64,000 nt of DNA. It comes from Labrys sp. KNU-23 (GTDB lineage: Bacteria > Pseudomonadota > Alphaproteobacteria > Rhizobiales > Labraceae). The DNA lies in assembly GCF_008330945.1 (NCBI RefSeq), contig NZ_CP043489.1, positions 620,001 through 684,000 on the forward strand. Direction: 5' to 3'. Position numbers and translations under genes: made by a program. This document shows, one piece after another, positions 45,605 through 56,254 of the stretch; positions within the stretch are counted from its first letter, which is position 1; each line of letters starts with the position of its first letter. The notes below the pieces were generated by a model. The model saw only the letters and a list, made by a program, of their open reading frames with translations. It did no database searches and had not been told where the DNA came from.

Positions 45605-46648
45605 CTATCCTGCCGTGGCGCTCTCATCCCGCAAGCGCTGGGCATAGACATTGATAATCAGAGCGATCAACAGAATCACGCCGCGGATCAGAATCTTGAG
45701 GAAGCTGTCGATCTCGACATGATCAAGGCCGTTGTTGAGCACGCCGAGCACACACAGGCCGACGATGGTATTGCCGATGCCGCCGCGCCCACCGAACAGG
45801 CTGGTGCCACCGACCACCACGGCCGCAATGGCATCGAGCAGATAGCCGGTGAATTCGTTCTGCTGCGCGCTGCCGAAATGCGCGACGCCGACCATGCCCG
45901 CCACGCCCGAGCAGACCGCCGAAATCACCATCACGGAGGCCAGGATCGTCCTGACATTGATGCCCGAAAATTCCGCCGCCTCGCGGTTGCCGCCGACCAT
46001 GTAGATGTAGCGCCCGAAGCGCGTATAGGTCAGCACAATGTGGCCAACCGCCAGGAAGATCGCCAGCACGATCACGATCCACGGCAGCCCGCCGACATTG
46101 CCCGAGCCCAGCGTCGATACCAGGTCCGGCACGGCATAGGCGATCTGGCCGCGCAGCAGCAAGGCACAGATACCGTCGGCGATCTGCATCATCGCCAGCG
46201 TCATGATGAAGGAGGGAATGCCGATCCGGGTCAGGCCGAAGGCATTGACCAGCCCCAAGGCGGCGCACGCCACGAGGGCGAAGACGATGGCCACGCCGCC
46301 GGGCATGATGAAATTGGCATTGGCGATGTTCACATAGGATTCCTGGGCGGTGAAAAATGCCACCGCCACCCCGGTGACATTGGCGATCGAGGCCACCGAC
46401 AGATCGATCTCGCCGCACAAGATCACGAAGGTCAGCCCAACGGCGATGATGCCGGTCACCGAGATCTGCACCAGGATGTTGGCCAGATTATCCAGCGTCA
46501 CGAAAGAAGGGCTTGCCACCGCAAAGAAGATCACCAATGCCAGCAAGGTGGCGAAGGGGGCGATGTTGCGCATCTGGTTGCGCAAGGTCGCGCCCAGGCC
46601 TTGGCGTGCAAACTGCGCCTGGCTGCCATCTTGAACCGGTGTGCTCAT
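45605..46648 (-). CDS. Sugar ABC transporter permease (RbsC/BPD_transp_2 family)
   Basis: 347 residues with about ten hydrophobic segments (IAPFATLLALVIFFAVAS, LVQISVTGIIAVGLTFVILCGEIDLSVASIANVTG and so on; only the core is quoted). The motif CGEIDLSVASIANVTG and GISINVRT-like region (FSGINVRTILASVMV) followed by AIAAVVVGGTSLFGGRGG are diagnostic of the RbsC family. It forms the membrane channel for the ATPase and binding protein upstream. ATG 46648 has GAGGA before it. Last gene of the three-gene operon, 41 bp after the ATPase stop. Confidence 0.93.
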   Translation of the reverse strand: MSTPVQDGSQAQFARQGLGATLRNQMRNIAPFATLLALVIFFAVASPSFVTLDNLANILVQISVTGIIAVGLTFVILCGEIDLSVASIANVTGVAVAFFTAQESYVNIANANFIMPGGVAIVFALVACAALGLVNAFGLTRIGIPSFIMTLAMMQIADGICALLLRGQIAYAVPDLVSTLGSGNVGGLPWIVIVLAIFLAVGHIVLTYTRFGRYIYMVGGNREAAEFSGINVRTILASVMVISAVCSGVAGMVGVAHFGSAQQNEFTGYLLDAIAAVVVGGTSLFGGRGGIGNTIVGLCVLGVLNNGLDHVEIDSFLKILIRGVILLIALIINVYAQRLRDESATAG

Positions 46649-46689
46649 TCCTCAAAACTCCCAGGCTGAAGACAGGCGGGCTTACCGCC

Positions 46690-48213
<1,524 letters not shown>

Positions 48214-48288
48214 CATGCCTCCCGGAAAGCCGTGGTGTGCTTGGTTTCGGACTGGAATCGAAAAGTCGCGGCCAATTCGGGAGAAACG

Positions 48289-48392
48289 CCACTTTTGTCA
48301 TGCCCGGGCTCGTCCCGGGCATCCAGATACCGCAACCCGATGGGTCCGTGGCCCTGGATCACCGGGACGAGCCCGGTGATGACAAAAAGTGG
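48289..48392. repeat. Long inverted repeat in the transporter operon
   Basis: The left arm (48289-48326: CCACTTTTGTCATGCCCGGG and on to ATCCAG) and the right arm (48354-48392: CTGGATCACCGGG to GATGACAAAAAGTGG) are inverted repeats of about 38 bp with a few mismatches and a 27-nt loop. It lies between the binding-protein and ATPase genes; such a stem would protect the upstream mRNA part and reduce downstream expression. Palindromes of this GTCATGCCCGGGCT type are frequent in alphaproteobacterial gaps. Confidence 0.8.
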
Positions 48393-48441
48393 AGGTTCCC
48401 ACCATTCTTCCGGCTTGGTCGTTCAAACCGGCACGCCGACC

Positions 48442-49479
48442 TCAGATCAGATAGTGCTTTTCCATCCAGAGCATGCCGGCCGCATTGTCCTTGGTGACAA
48501 CGGGACCGTCGGTGACGACATTCTTGGGAATGCCGCCTTCGCCGGTCTTCTCGCCACCCACCACCGCCGCGACACCGGCGACGATCGCCCCGCCATGGAT
48601 GCGGCAGGACGGATTGCGTACAGTGGCGAACATGCGCCCATCCGCAACGGCCGAGATGGCCGGCGGCATGGCATCAACACCGCCGATCTTGATGTCGGTG
48701 CGGTTGCGGGCCTTCATGATGTTGTAGGCGGCCAGCGCCATGTCGTCATTGTGGAAGAAGGCCGCATCGATCTGCGGATATTTGGTCAGGTAGGTCTCCC
48801 ACAGGCGGGCCGCCTTGGTGACGTCCCAGTCGGCGGGCTGGGTATCGAGCACCTCTATATTGGGGAACTGCTTGACCACGCTCTCGAAACCCCTGGCGCG
48901 ACCCTGGGCACCGGTGTGGCCAAGGGCGCCCTGGGTCATGATGATCTTGCCCTTGCCGCCGATGGCATTGCACAGGGCCTGGGTGACCGACGCGCCCATG
49001 AACTCGTTGTTCGGGGCGAGGAAGCTGTGCACGTTGATCTTGTCGAGCGGCGCAATCAGCGTGTCCATGTCGATCACGGGAATGCCGGCATCGATCATCT
49101 TCTGCACCGGCTGGGTCAGCGTGCCGATGCCGAAGGCCTGGATCGCGACGAAGTCCCATTTCTGGGAGGCCATGTTGTCGATGGCGGCGCGCTGCTTGAC
49201 GGCGTCGAGCTGGCCGTCGAACCAGGTCACCTCGACATTGAAGAGCTTGCCCCAATATTCGGCCGCTTCCTTGCCCTGGGCGCACCAGGTCGCCTGCAGG
49301 CCGGCATTGGAGAAGGCCGCCTTGAGTGGTTTTTCAGAGCGGCCGGCCACCTTTGCGGCCTCCGCGGCGAAAGCCGGATCAAGGCCGAATCCCCCGAACA
49401 GGGCCGCGGCAGCGCCAGCGGAGAACGAGGCAGAACGAATAAAATCGCGCCGCGTATGCGGCGTCCTATCCTTGGGCAT
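48442..49479 (-). CDS. Sugar ABC transporter substrate-binding protein, Tat-exported
   Basis: 345 residues. A twin-arginine signal (HTRRDFIRSASFSAGAAAALFGG, cleaved near AFAA) is unusual for this class, where Sec signals are common. The mature part is a type I periplasmic-binding protein (Peripla_BP_4): LKAAFSNAGLQATWCAQG, VTWFDGQLDAVKQRAAIDNM, IPVIDMDTLIAPLD, AAFFHNDDMALAAYNIMKA and IKIGGVDAMPPAISAV. The ligand is unknown; sugar alcohols, inositol or pentoses are possible. ATG 49479 has GGGAGGAAATGG upstream; the frame extends to 49542 through repeat copy B. First gene of the operon. Confidence 0.92.
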   Translation of the reverse strand: MPKDRTPHTRRDFIRSASFSAGAAAALFGGFGLDPAFAAEAAKVAGRSEKPLKAAFSNAGLQATWCAQGKEAAEYWGKLFNVEVTWFDGQLDAVKQRAAIDNMASQKWDFVAIQAFGIGTLTQPVQKMIDAGIPVIDMDTLIAPLDKINVHSFLAPNNEFMGASVTQALCNAIGGKGKIIMTQGALGHTGAQGRARGFESVVKQFPNIEVLDTQPADWDVTKAARLWETYLTKYPQIDAAFFHNDDMALAAYNIMKARNRTDIKIGGVDAMPPAISAVADGRMFATVRNPSCRIHGGAIVAGVAAVVGGEKTGEGGIPKNVVTDGPVVTKDNAAGMLWMEKHYLI

Positions 49480-49490
49480 CCATTTCCTCC

Positions 49491-49602
49491 CTCGAGCAAA
49501 GCGCGTTTGAAACGCCTGCTTGCTCTCACCCTTTGTTTCCACGCGTCTTTGCGATTCCCGGCAATGCCATCAAATCGCAAAACACCCTGGCATTTTGCTT
49601 TC
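49491..49602 (-). repeat. Dispersed palindromic repeat family 1, copy B
   Basis: Reverse orientation relative to copy A. CGAGCAAAGCGCGTTT at left, CCTTTGTTTCCACGCGTC and TTTGCGATTCCCGGCAATGC in the middle, CAAATCGCAAAACACC at right. It begins about 12 bp from the binding-protein start codon, directly against its Shine-Dalgarno sequence, so it lies in the promoter or 5' leader. The 49480-49800 gap has no other content beyond the promoters of the two divergent genes. Confidence 0.8.
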
Positions 49603-49800
49603 GGTGCGCGACACCGACGCGGCTCTTTGCGAGCCTGGCGCAGGCGGTTGAATCCGCTGCGCTGACACCATCTTATGTTTGTTCCGACAATTGACAACCG
49701 CTATTCTTTTGACCGGATAGTTTCTTCATGCGGCCTGGCCCTGTGGACCAGTACGACACCTTGGTGGCGAGGCCTGCCCCATCACGGTAGGGTCGCGGGC

Positions 49801-51060
49801 ATGGTCAGTCTTTCCATAGCCGTCGTCGGCGCGGGCGTTGCCGGTCTGGCGGCAGCCTCCTGCCTCGCCGATGCTGGCCACAGCGTGGTGGTGTTCGAGC
49901 GCTTCCAGCAGGCCAAGCCGGTTGGCGCGGGGCTCTTGCTGCAGCCGACGGGCCTGGCAGTGCTGGAACGGCTCGGCCTGCGCGAGGAAGCTGCCGCCCT
50001 GGGCAGCCGGATCGAACGCCTTTATGGACGCTGCGGCCCCACGGGCCCGCTGATCTTCGATCGGCGCTATGACGAGCTCCTGCCGGGGCTGCACGGCATC
50101 GGCATCCACCGGGCGAGCCTGTTCCATCTGCTGATGAAGGCGGCTGAAGCACGCGGCATTGCGCTGGAGCAGGCGGCAGATATCACCGAGATCAGCGGCA
50201 CCGAGAGTCGCCCCGTCATCGAGGATTCGACTGGACGGCGCCACGGCCCGTTCGACCTGGTGGTGGACGCCGGCGGCGCGCGCTCACGGCTCAGGGACAG
50301 GCTCGGCGCGCCGCAACGCCGTGCCTACCGGCATGGCGCGGTCTGGGGTGTGGGCAGGGATACGGGCTTCGTCCGCGACGCCCTGCAGCAGCGTTATCGA
50401 ACGGCCCGTTTCATGATCGGTGTACTGCCGGTTGGGCGACTGCCTCACGATCCGACACCCCTGAATGCCTTCTTCTGGAGCATGCCGGTCGAGGAACTGG
50501 ATCGCTGGCACCAGACCGACCTCACCGCTTGGCGGGCCGAGGTCGCGGCGATCTGGCGCGAGACGGAGCCGCTTACGCGGCAATTCACCCAGCACGGGCA
50601 ATTGACGCCGGCGCGCTACGCCCAATTGACGGTGGCCGAGCCGATCCGCGGGCGCCTCGTGATGATTGGCGATGCCTGGCACCAGACCAGCCCGCAGCTC
50701 GGTCAGGGCGCCAACATGGCGCTGCTGGATGCGGCCGCCCTCGCCGATGCCCTCACCCTGCACGCCACCATCGACGCTGCCCTGCCCGCTTTCGTGGCGC
50801 AGCGCCGCAACCATATCCGCTTCTACCAGATGGCGAGCACCGTGCTCACCCAGTTCTTCCAGTCCCATTCGCGCCTGACCGGGCCGATGCGGAACCTGAC
50901 CTTCGGCCCGATGGGCCGGCTGCCCTGGCTGCGCTCGGAGATGGTCAAGACCCTTGCCGGCCTCAAGACAGGTCCGTTCTCCTGGAGCCGCCCCGAAGAC
51001 CTCGCTGGCCAGGCGACCACCGGACAGCCATCCATCGCCTTCCAGCGGCAAGAGGCCTGA
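49801..51060 (+). CDS. FAD-dependent monooxygenase
   Basis: 419 residues, class A flavoprotein monooxygenase pattern. Dinucleotide motif SIAVVGAGVAGLAAASCLAD at the N-terminus (GxGxxG), then VVFERFQQAKPVGAGLLLQP, the second motif DLVVDAGGARSRLRDRLG (DG-like), and the FAD ribityl-binding GRLVMIGDAWHQTSPQLGQG with GANMALLDA. Relatives hydroxylate aromatic or quinone substrates; the reaction here is not known. ATG 49801 is the conserved start; the frame from 49675 is not homologous. Convergent with cfa, 25 bp between the stops. Confidence 0.9.
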   Translation: MVSLSIAVVGAGVAGLAAASCLADAGHSVVVFERFQQAKPVGAGLLLQPTGLAVLERLGLREEAAALGSRIERLYGRCGPTGPLIFDRRYDELLPGLHGIGIHRASLFHLLMKAAEARGIALEQAADITEISGTESRPVIEDSTGRRHGPFDLVVDAGGARSRLRDRLGAPQRRAYRHGAVWGVGRDTGFVRDALQQRYRTARFMIGVLPVGRLPHDPTPLNAFFWSMPVEELDRWHQTDLTAWRAEVAAIWRETEPLTRQFTQHGQLTPARYAQLTVAEPIRGRLVMIGDAWHQTSPQLGQGANMALLDAAALADALTLHATIDAALPAFVAQRRNHIRFYQMASTVLTQFFQSHSRLTGPMRNLTFGPMGRLPWLRSEMVKTLAGLKTGPFSWSRPEDLAGQATTGQPSIAFQRQEA

Positions 51061-51085
51061 TCGCTCTGCGGCCTGTCCCGACGAT

Positions 51086-52393
51086 TTACCGGTACAGATC
51101 CTCACGCGTCGGCGGCAGGCCTGAGGGGCCCTTGGCCTTGCGCGAGGCGAGCGTCTGGAAAATGCCGACGGCAGAGCGCTCGAAAGCCAGCGAGCAGCCG
51201 GCGAGATAGAGCAGCCAGATCCTGGTCTTGGCCTCGCCCACCTCGGCCGCGGCCTGGTCGCGTCTGGCATACAGATTTTCGGCCCAGGCCTTGGTGGTGC
51301 GCGCATAATGCTCGCGCCAGGCTTCGACGTCATGCACTTCGAAGCCGTTCCCCTCCAGGCCGTTGGCCGACATGCCGACGGTGTCGAGTTCACCGCCGGG
51401 GAAGATGTAACGGGTCAGGGCGGCGAATTCCGGCCGCTTCTTGCGGAACTTCTTCATGTCGCGCTTGGCTGGGCGCGCAATGGCATGATGCAGATAAAGC
51501 CCGCGCGGCCGCAACAGGCTGTGGATCTTCTTGAAATAGGCCTCGTGATTGTCGAGGCCGACATGTTCGAACATGCCGATGGAGGCAACCTTGTCAAAAT
51601 TGCCCGTCAGATCGCGATAATCCTTGAGCTCGACGGTTACCCGGTCCTTGAGGCCGAGCCGGGCAATGCGCTCCTGCGCGAAATCGAACTGCTCCTGCGC
51701 CAAGGTGACACCGTGCGCCGTGACGCCGTAATGCTGGGCGGCGTGGCAGATCAGCCCGGCCCAGCCCGAACCAATGTCGAGGAAGCGTTCGCCGGGCTGC
51801 AGGCGCAGCTTGCGGCAGATCATGTCGAACTTCGCCGTCTGCGCTTCGTCGAGCGTGGTTTCCGGCTTCGGCCAATAGGCGCAGGTATAGGCCATGGTCG
51901 GGCCCAGGAAGAGCCCGTAGAAATCATTCGACAGATCGTAGTGGAACTGCACGAGCGGCTTGTCGTCCCGGCCCTTCTCGACCTTGCCCTCGATCTTGCC
52001 CTCAAAATCGTGCTTCTCCGCTGCCCCTTGCTTGGGCAGCGAGCGTGTCACGAAGGGCCACAAGCCGCGGACCAGTTGCAGCTTGCTCAAGCGCCTGAAC
52101 AGGCCCTTGGTGTTCATGCTGCCGCGCCGCTCGGCCACGTCGAGAAGCGTGCCGCCCTCGATTCGCAGGCTGCCATCGGCCAGGAGTTGGATGAGCTGGT
52201 CGAACAGGGCATGCGGCCGACGCACCAACCGCGTGATCGCATCGGCGTCGGAGATCTTCAGGCGCAGATCCGTGCGGGCGTTCGGCCCGAGCGGAATGAC
52301 CTCGCCATTCCACAATTCGACGGCGAGATCAGCCTGCAACTGATCGGCCAGATGCGAAATCAGCCGCTTGGCGGCATTGATATATTTGTCCAC
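51086..52393 (-). CDS. cfa: Cyclopropane-fatty-acyl-phospholipid synthase
   Basis: 435 residues. Uses SAM to add a methylene bridge to unsaturated phospholipid acyl chains. The N-terminal ~120 residues form the lipid-binding domain (DAITRLVRRPHALFDQLIQLLADGS). The methyltransferase domain has YDLSNDFYGLFLGPTMAYTCAYWP, GERFLDIGSGWAGL (SAM loop), GVTLAQEQFDFAQERI and VASIGMFEHVG. ATG 52393 begins MDKYINAAKRLISH. The upstream gap contains repeat copy C. Some relatives methylate other lipids, but the length and motifs match Cfa. Confidence 0.94.
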   Translation of the reverse strand: MDKYINAAKRLISHLADQLQADLAVELWNGEVIPLGPNARTDLRLKISDADAITRLVRRPHALFDQLIQLLADGSLRIEGGTLLDVAERRGSMNTKGLFRRLSKLQLVRGLWPFVTRSLPKQGAAEKHDFEGKIEGKVEKGRDDKPLVQFHYDLSNDFYGLFLGPTMAYTCAYWPKPETTLDEAQTAKFDMICRKLRLQPGERFLDIGSGWAGLICHAAQHYGVTAHGVTLAQEQFDFAQERIARLGLKDRVTVELKDYRDLTGNFDKVASIGMFEHVGLDNHEAYFKKIHSLLRPRGLYLHHAIARPAKRDMKKFRKKRPEFAALTRYIFPGGELDTVGMSANGLEGNGFEVHDVEAWREHYARTTKAWAENLYARRDQAAAEVGEAKTRIWLLYLAGCSLAFERSAVGIFQTLASRKAKGPSGLPPTREDLYR

Positions 52394-52444
52394 GGAGCCT
52401 CCGCACGATTGCGGGGCGTTATACCGCGATCCGTGGCCGATGCC

Positions 52445-52550
52445 AGAGCAAAGCGCGTTTCAACGAAAACGCCCTTCACTCTAACTCCTTGTTTCGACGC
52501 GCCTTTGCGATTCATGCCCGATACGCCAGATCGCAAAACGCTTCGGCGTT
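52445..52550 (-). repeat. Dispersed palindromic repeat family 1, copy C
   Basis: Reverse orientation. AGAGCAAAGCGCGTTTCAAC at left, CTCTAACTCCTTG and TTCGACGCGCCTTTGCGATT (52493-52512) in the middle, CCAGATCGCAAAACGC at right. It fills the gap between cfa and usg, ending at the usg stop. Confidence 0.8.
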
Positions 52551-52820
52551 TCAGTGAATGCGAAACTCCTGTCCGATCGTCCGCAATTCGGCTGGCTTGA
52601 TCAGGCCGCTATGGGAGATGGTGACCGAATGCAGGGGCCCTTCCAGCTTGTCGCGCCAGAACGCCAGGAACCTGTGCAATTCCGGAAAGGCCGGGGCAAG
52701 ATCATATTCCTGCCAGACATAGGCCTGCAGCAAGGCCGGATGGTCCGGCAGACGATAGAGAATATTGGCCGTGGTGAGGCCGTACCCTTCCAACTGACGA
52801 CGAAACGCAACAGACACCAT
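52551..52820 (-). CDS. usg: Usg family protein
   Basis: 89 residues, matching the small alphaproteobacterial Usg family: MVSVAFRRQLEGYGLTTANI, LYRLPDHPALLQAYVWQEYD, LAPAFPELHRFLAFWRDKLE, GPLHSVTISHSGLIKPAEL, each conserved. The name goes back to a gene upstream of trp genes in other species; the molecular function is unknown and there are no trp genes here. ATG 52820 has GGAGGTGACAGAA before it. The start at 52853 is also open, but the conserved part begins at 52820. Monocistronic, with cfa downstream on the same strand. Confidence 0.9.
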   Translation of the reverse strand: MVSVAFRRQLEGYGLTTANILYRLPDHPALLQAYVWQEYDLAPAFPELHRFLAFWRDKLEGPLHSVTISHSGLIKPAELRTIGQEFRIH

Positions 52821-52990
52821 TTCTGTCACCTCCATGGTGATTGGAGACAGCATGATTGCACCGCAACCTTAACGAAATGGCAATATCAAATTGGAATTAA
52901 TCCATAAGAATCAATATCTTATCACTCATCATGAAAGAGTGCTGCCAAACCTGCCCATCAAGCGATGGAGAGCGAGCCCGCCCCCTGCCC

Positions 52991-54286
52991 TCAATCGATC
53001 GTCTGCCCGGTACGGTCCCGCATGGTGGCCAGGGTCGCCACGCTGACGAGCGCCGCCGCCGCCACGTAAAAGGATGGTGCGATCTTCATGCCTGTCTTTT
53101 CGATCAATAAAGTCACGATCAGCGCGGCGAAGCCGCCGAACAAGGCGACGGCGAAATTATAGGCCAATGACAGGCCCGTCGAGCGCAGGGCGGCCGGGAA
53201 CTGTTCGGCCAGCAAGGCCGGTGCAGGGCCGGTGAAAGCGGCGAGCAGCAGGCCGAGCACGACCTGCACGGTGACGAGCACCGGCAAAGTCGGATTGGCA
53301 TTGAGCCAGGCAAACAGCGGCACCACCAGAATGCCGATGGCGATGGCAGCGGCGAGCAGCAGGGTCTTGCGGCCGATCCGGTCCGACAGCCTGCCGGCGA
53401 CAGGGCAGCCGAACATCAGCACGGAGCCGCCCAGCGTGGTGGAGATGAAGGCATCCTTGGCGGGAATGTTCAGGAATTTCTCGACATAGAGCGGCATGTA
53501 GAACAGCAGCACATAGGTGCAGACGGTCCACAGAATGGTGACGCCGAAGCCGGAGAGCACGCCGCGGCCGTGGGCGCTCAGCGTCTCGAGCAAGGGGCTC
53601 TCGCTCTTGCGCGTCGTTTCGGCGGCGAAAACCGGCGTCTCGTCGAGGCGGGCCCGGATATAGAGCCCGACCGGGCCGATGAGCAGGCCGAACCAGAACG
53701 GCACCCGCCAGCCCCAGCTCTCCACCGCCTCCTGCGGCAGGAACTGGGTGATGGCGACGCCGCACAGCCCGCCGAGCACCACCGCGAGGGCCTGGCTGGT
53801 CTGCTGCCAGCTCGCCGCCAGGCCGCGCTGCTCGGGCCTGGCATATTCGACCAGATAGGAGGTGGCGCTGCCGACCTCGCCGCCGGCCGAAAAACCCTGA
53901 ATCAGGCGGGCGAGCATCAGAACGGCCGCGCCGAACACGCCGGCCTGGGCATAGGTCGGCGCAAAGCCGAGCAAGGCGGTGCCGAGCGCCATGGTCAGGA
54001 TGGTGATGGTGAGCGCCGCCTTGCGGCCATGACGGTCGGCGTAGACCCCGAGAACGATGGCGCCGACCGGGCGCATGCAGAAGCCGACGCCATAGACCGT
54101 CACGGTCAGCAGGATGGCGGTCAGCGGGTCTTCCTTGGGAAAAAACTGCCGCGAGATCAGGGCGGCGAAGAAACCGTAGACGGTGAAGTCGAACCACTCC
54201 AGGCCATTGCCGATGGTCGCCGCGACAATGGCGTGCCGTCGCTTGCGATCAGAAACGAAAATTTCGCCGGATGATTCGATTGTCAT
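52991..54286 (-). CDS. MFS transporter, metabolite:H+ symporter type
   Basis: 431 residues, 12 hydrophobic segments. The MHS group signatures are present: HAIVAATIGNGLEWFDFTVYG in TM1, LISRQFFPKEDPLTAILL, GYADRHGRK-like loop (VLGVYADRHGRKAALTI), and GFSAGGEVGSATSYLVEYA in the 4th-5th segment. Relatives carry dicarboxylates, alpha-ketoglutarate, proline/betaine or shikimate; substrate unknown. ATG 54286 has GGAGATATTTGGT before it and lies inside the left arm of a 12-bp inverted repeat (54281-54321) which would be a natural repressor site. Confidence 0.9.
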   Translation of the reverse strand: MTIESSGEIFVSDRKRRHAIVAATIGNGLEWFDFTVYGFFAALISRQFFPKEDPLTAILLTVTVYGVGFCMRPVGAIVLGVYADRHGRKAALTITILTMALGTALLGFAPTYAQAGVFGAAVLMLARLIQGFSAGGEVGSATSYLVEYARPEQRGLAASWQQTSQALAVVLGGLCGVAITQFLPQEAVESWGWRVPFWFGLLIGPVGLYIRARLDETPVFAAETTRKSESPLLETLSAHGRGVLSGFGVTILWTVCTYVLLFYMPLYVEKFLNIPAKDAFISTTLGGSVLMFGCPVAGRLSDRIGRKTLLLAAAIAIGILVVPLFAWLNANPTLPVLVTVQVVLGLLLAAFTGPAPALLAEQFPAALRSTGLSLAYNFAVALFGGFAALIVTLLIEKTGMKIAPSFYVAAAALVSVATLATMRDRTGQTID

Positions 54287-54321
54287 ACCAAATATCTCCG
54301 TTTAAGCGGTTTGGTATGACA
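54281..54321. promoter_or_regulatory. Candidate operator of the MFS gene
   Basis: TGTCATACCAAA (54281-54292) and TTTGGTATGACA (54310-54321) are perfect 12-bp inverted repeats with a 17-nt spacer. Half-sites of the TGGTATGACA type resemble those of GntR regulators. The left arm covers the start codon. No regulator gene is adjacent. Confidence 0.6.
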
Positions 54322-54427
54322 TTTGACAGTGTGATGACAACGCTGTCCAGACCGTCTCCCGATTCAAGTGAACCGGGAGACAGCATTATTAAACTTCATA
54401 AATCGGAAAAGAATACTTCCGAAATCC

Positions 54428-55459
<1,032 letters not shown>

Positions 55460-55595
55460 TCAGACAGTTCATGATGGGGAAATGATGCGGGCGAATAGCC
55501 CGTCATCGGATTTGAAGCAATGTTTGTGATGAGAAAAAGCGCGATGGGCTCCATTTCTTTCGCCCAACGCCTGCTACGCGCATGGAAAGAAGGGC

Positions 55596-56132
55596 CTAGA
55601 GAGGCTCTGGGCCGCGGGCGATCGCCGCGATGCCGGTACGCGAGACCTCGACGAGGCCGATCGGGCGCATCAGCTCGATGAACTGGTCAAGCTTCTCGCC
55701 CTTGCCGGTCAGTTCGAACACGAAGCTCTCGACGGTGGCGTCGATCACCCGAGCCCTGAAGGCATCGGCGATGCGCAAGGCTTCGCTGCGCGCCTCCCCC
55801 TTGCCACGGACCTTGATCAACATGAGCTCCCGCTCCAGTGCCTTGCCGGTCAAGGTGAGGTCGACGACCTTGTGCACGGGAACGAGGCGGTCGAGCTGCG
55901 CCTTGATCTGCTCGATCACGCTGGCCGTGCCGGTCGTGACCACCGTGATGCGCGAAACATGCTCGGCATGCTCCGTCTCGGACACGGTAAGGCTTTCGAT
56001 ATTGTAGCCACGGCCCGAGAACAGGCCGACGACGCGGGCAAGGACACCCGGCTCGTTATCGACCTCCACCACGAGGGTGTGGGTCACGATGGTCTCGGCC
56101 GTCGAGGCCATGAAGTAGGCGGATCCGGTCAT
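55596..56132 (-). CDS. ilvN: Acetolactate synthase small (regulatory) subunit
   Basis: About 178 residues. The ACT domain starts at ETIVTHTLVVEVDNEPG and the conserved FSGRGYNIESLTVSETEHAEH and SRITVVTTG follow; the C-terminal part (TGKALERELMLIKVRG to EVSRTGIAAIARG) is the second ACT-like domain. It binds valine and activates IlvB. Start candidates are ATG 56159 (overlapping the family 2 repeat), ATG 56132 and ATG 56111; rhizobial homologues have a few residues before GSAYF, so 56132 or 56159 is likely, and I use 56132. Confidence 0.94.
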   Translation of the reverse strand: MTGSAYFMASTAETIVTHTLVVEVDNEPGVLARVVGLFSGRGYNIESLTVSETEHAEHVSRITVVTTGTASVIEQIKAQLDRLVPVHKVVDLTLTGKALERELMLIKVRGKGEARSEALRIADAFRARVIDATVESFVFELTGKGEKLDQFIELMRPIGLVEVSRTGIAAIARGPEPL

Positions 56133-56149
56133 TGGGAAGTCCAATTGGA

Positions 56150-56250
56150 ACGCGGACATCCTGTCCGCATCTTTGAAACAAAGTATGCCATAGAAAGAGC
56201 GGACATCGCGACATATAGGCATGTCGCTGTGATGTCCGCGCTCCCAGCGC
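56150..56250. repeat. Palindromic repeat family 2, copy 2 (ilvB-ilvN gap)
   Basis: GCGGACATCCTGTCCGC (56152-56168) and the longer palindrome GCGGACATCGCGACATATAG with its complement ATGTCGCTGTGATGTCCGC (56199-56241), separated by GAAACAAAGTATGCCATAG. Read on the minus strand it aligns over its whole length with copy 1 at 13439-13541. It occupies the gap between ilvB and ilvN and may overlap the ilvN start. Confidence 0.8.
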
Positions 56251-56254
56251 GCGA

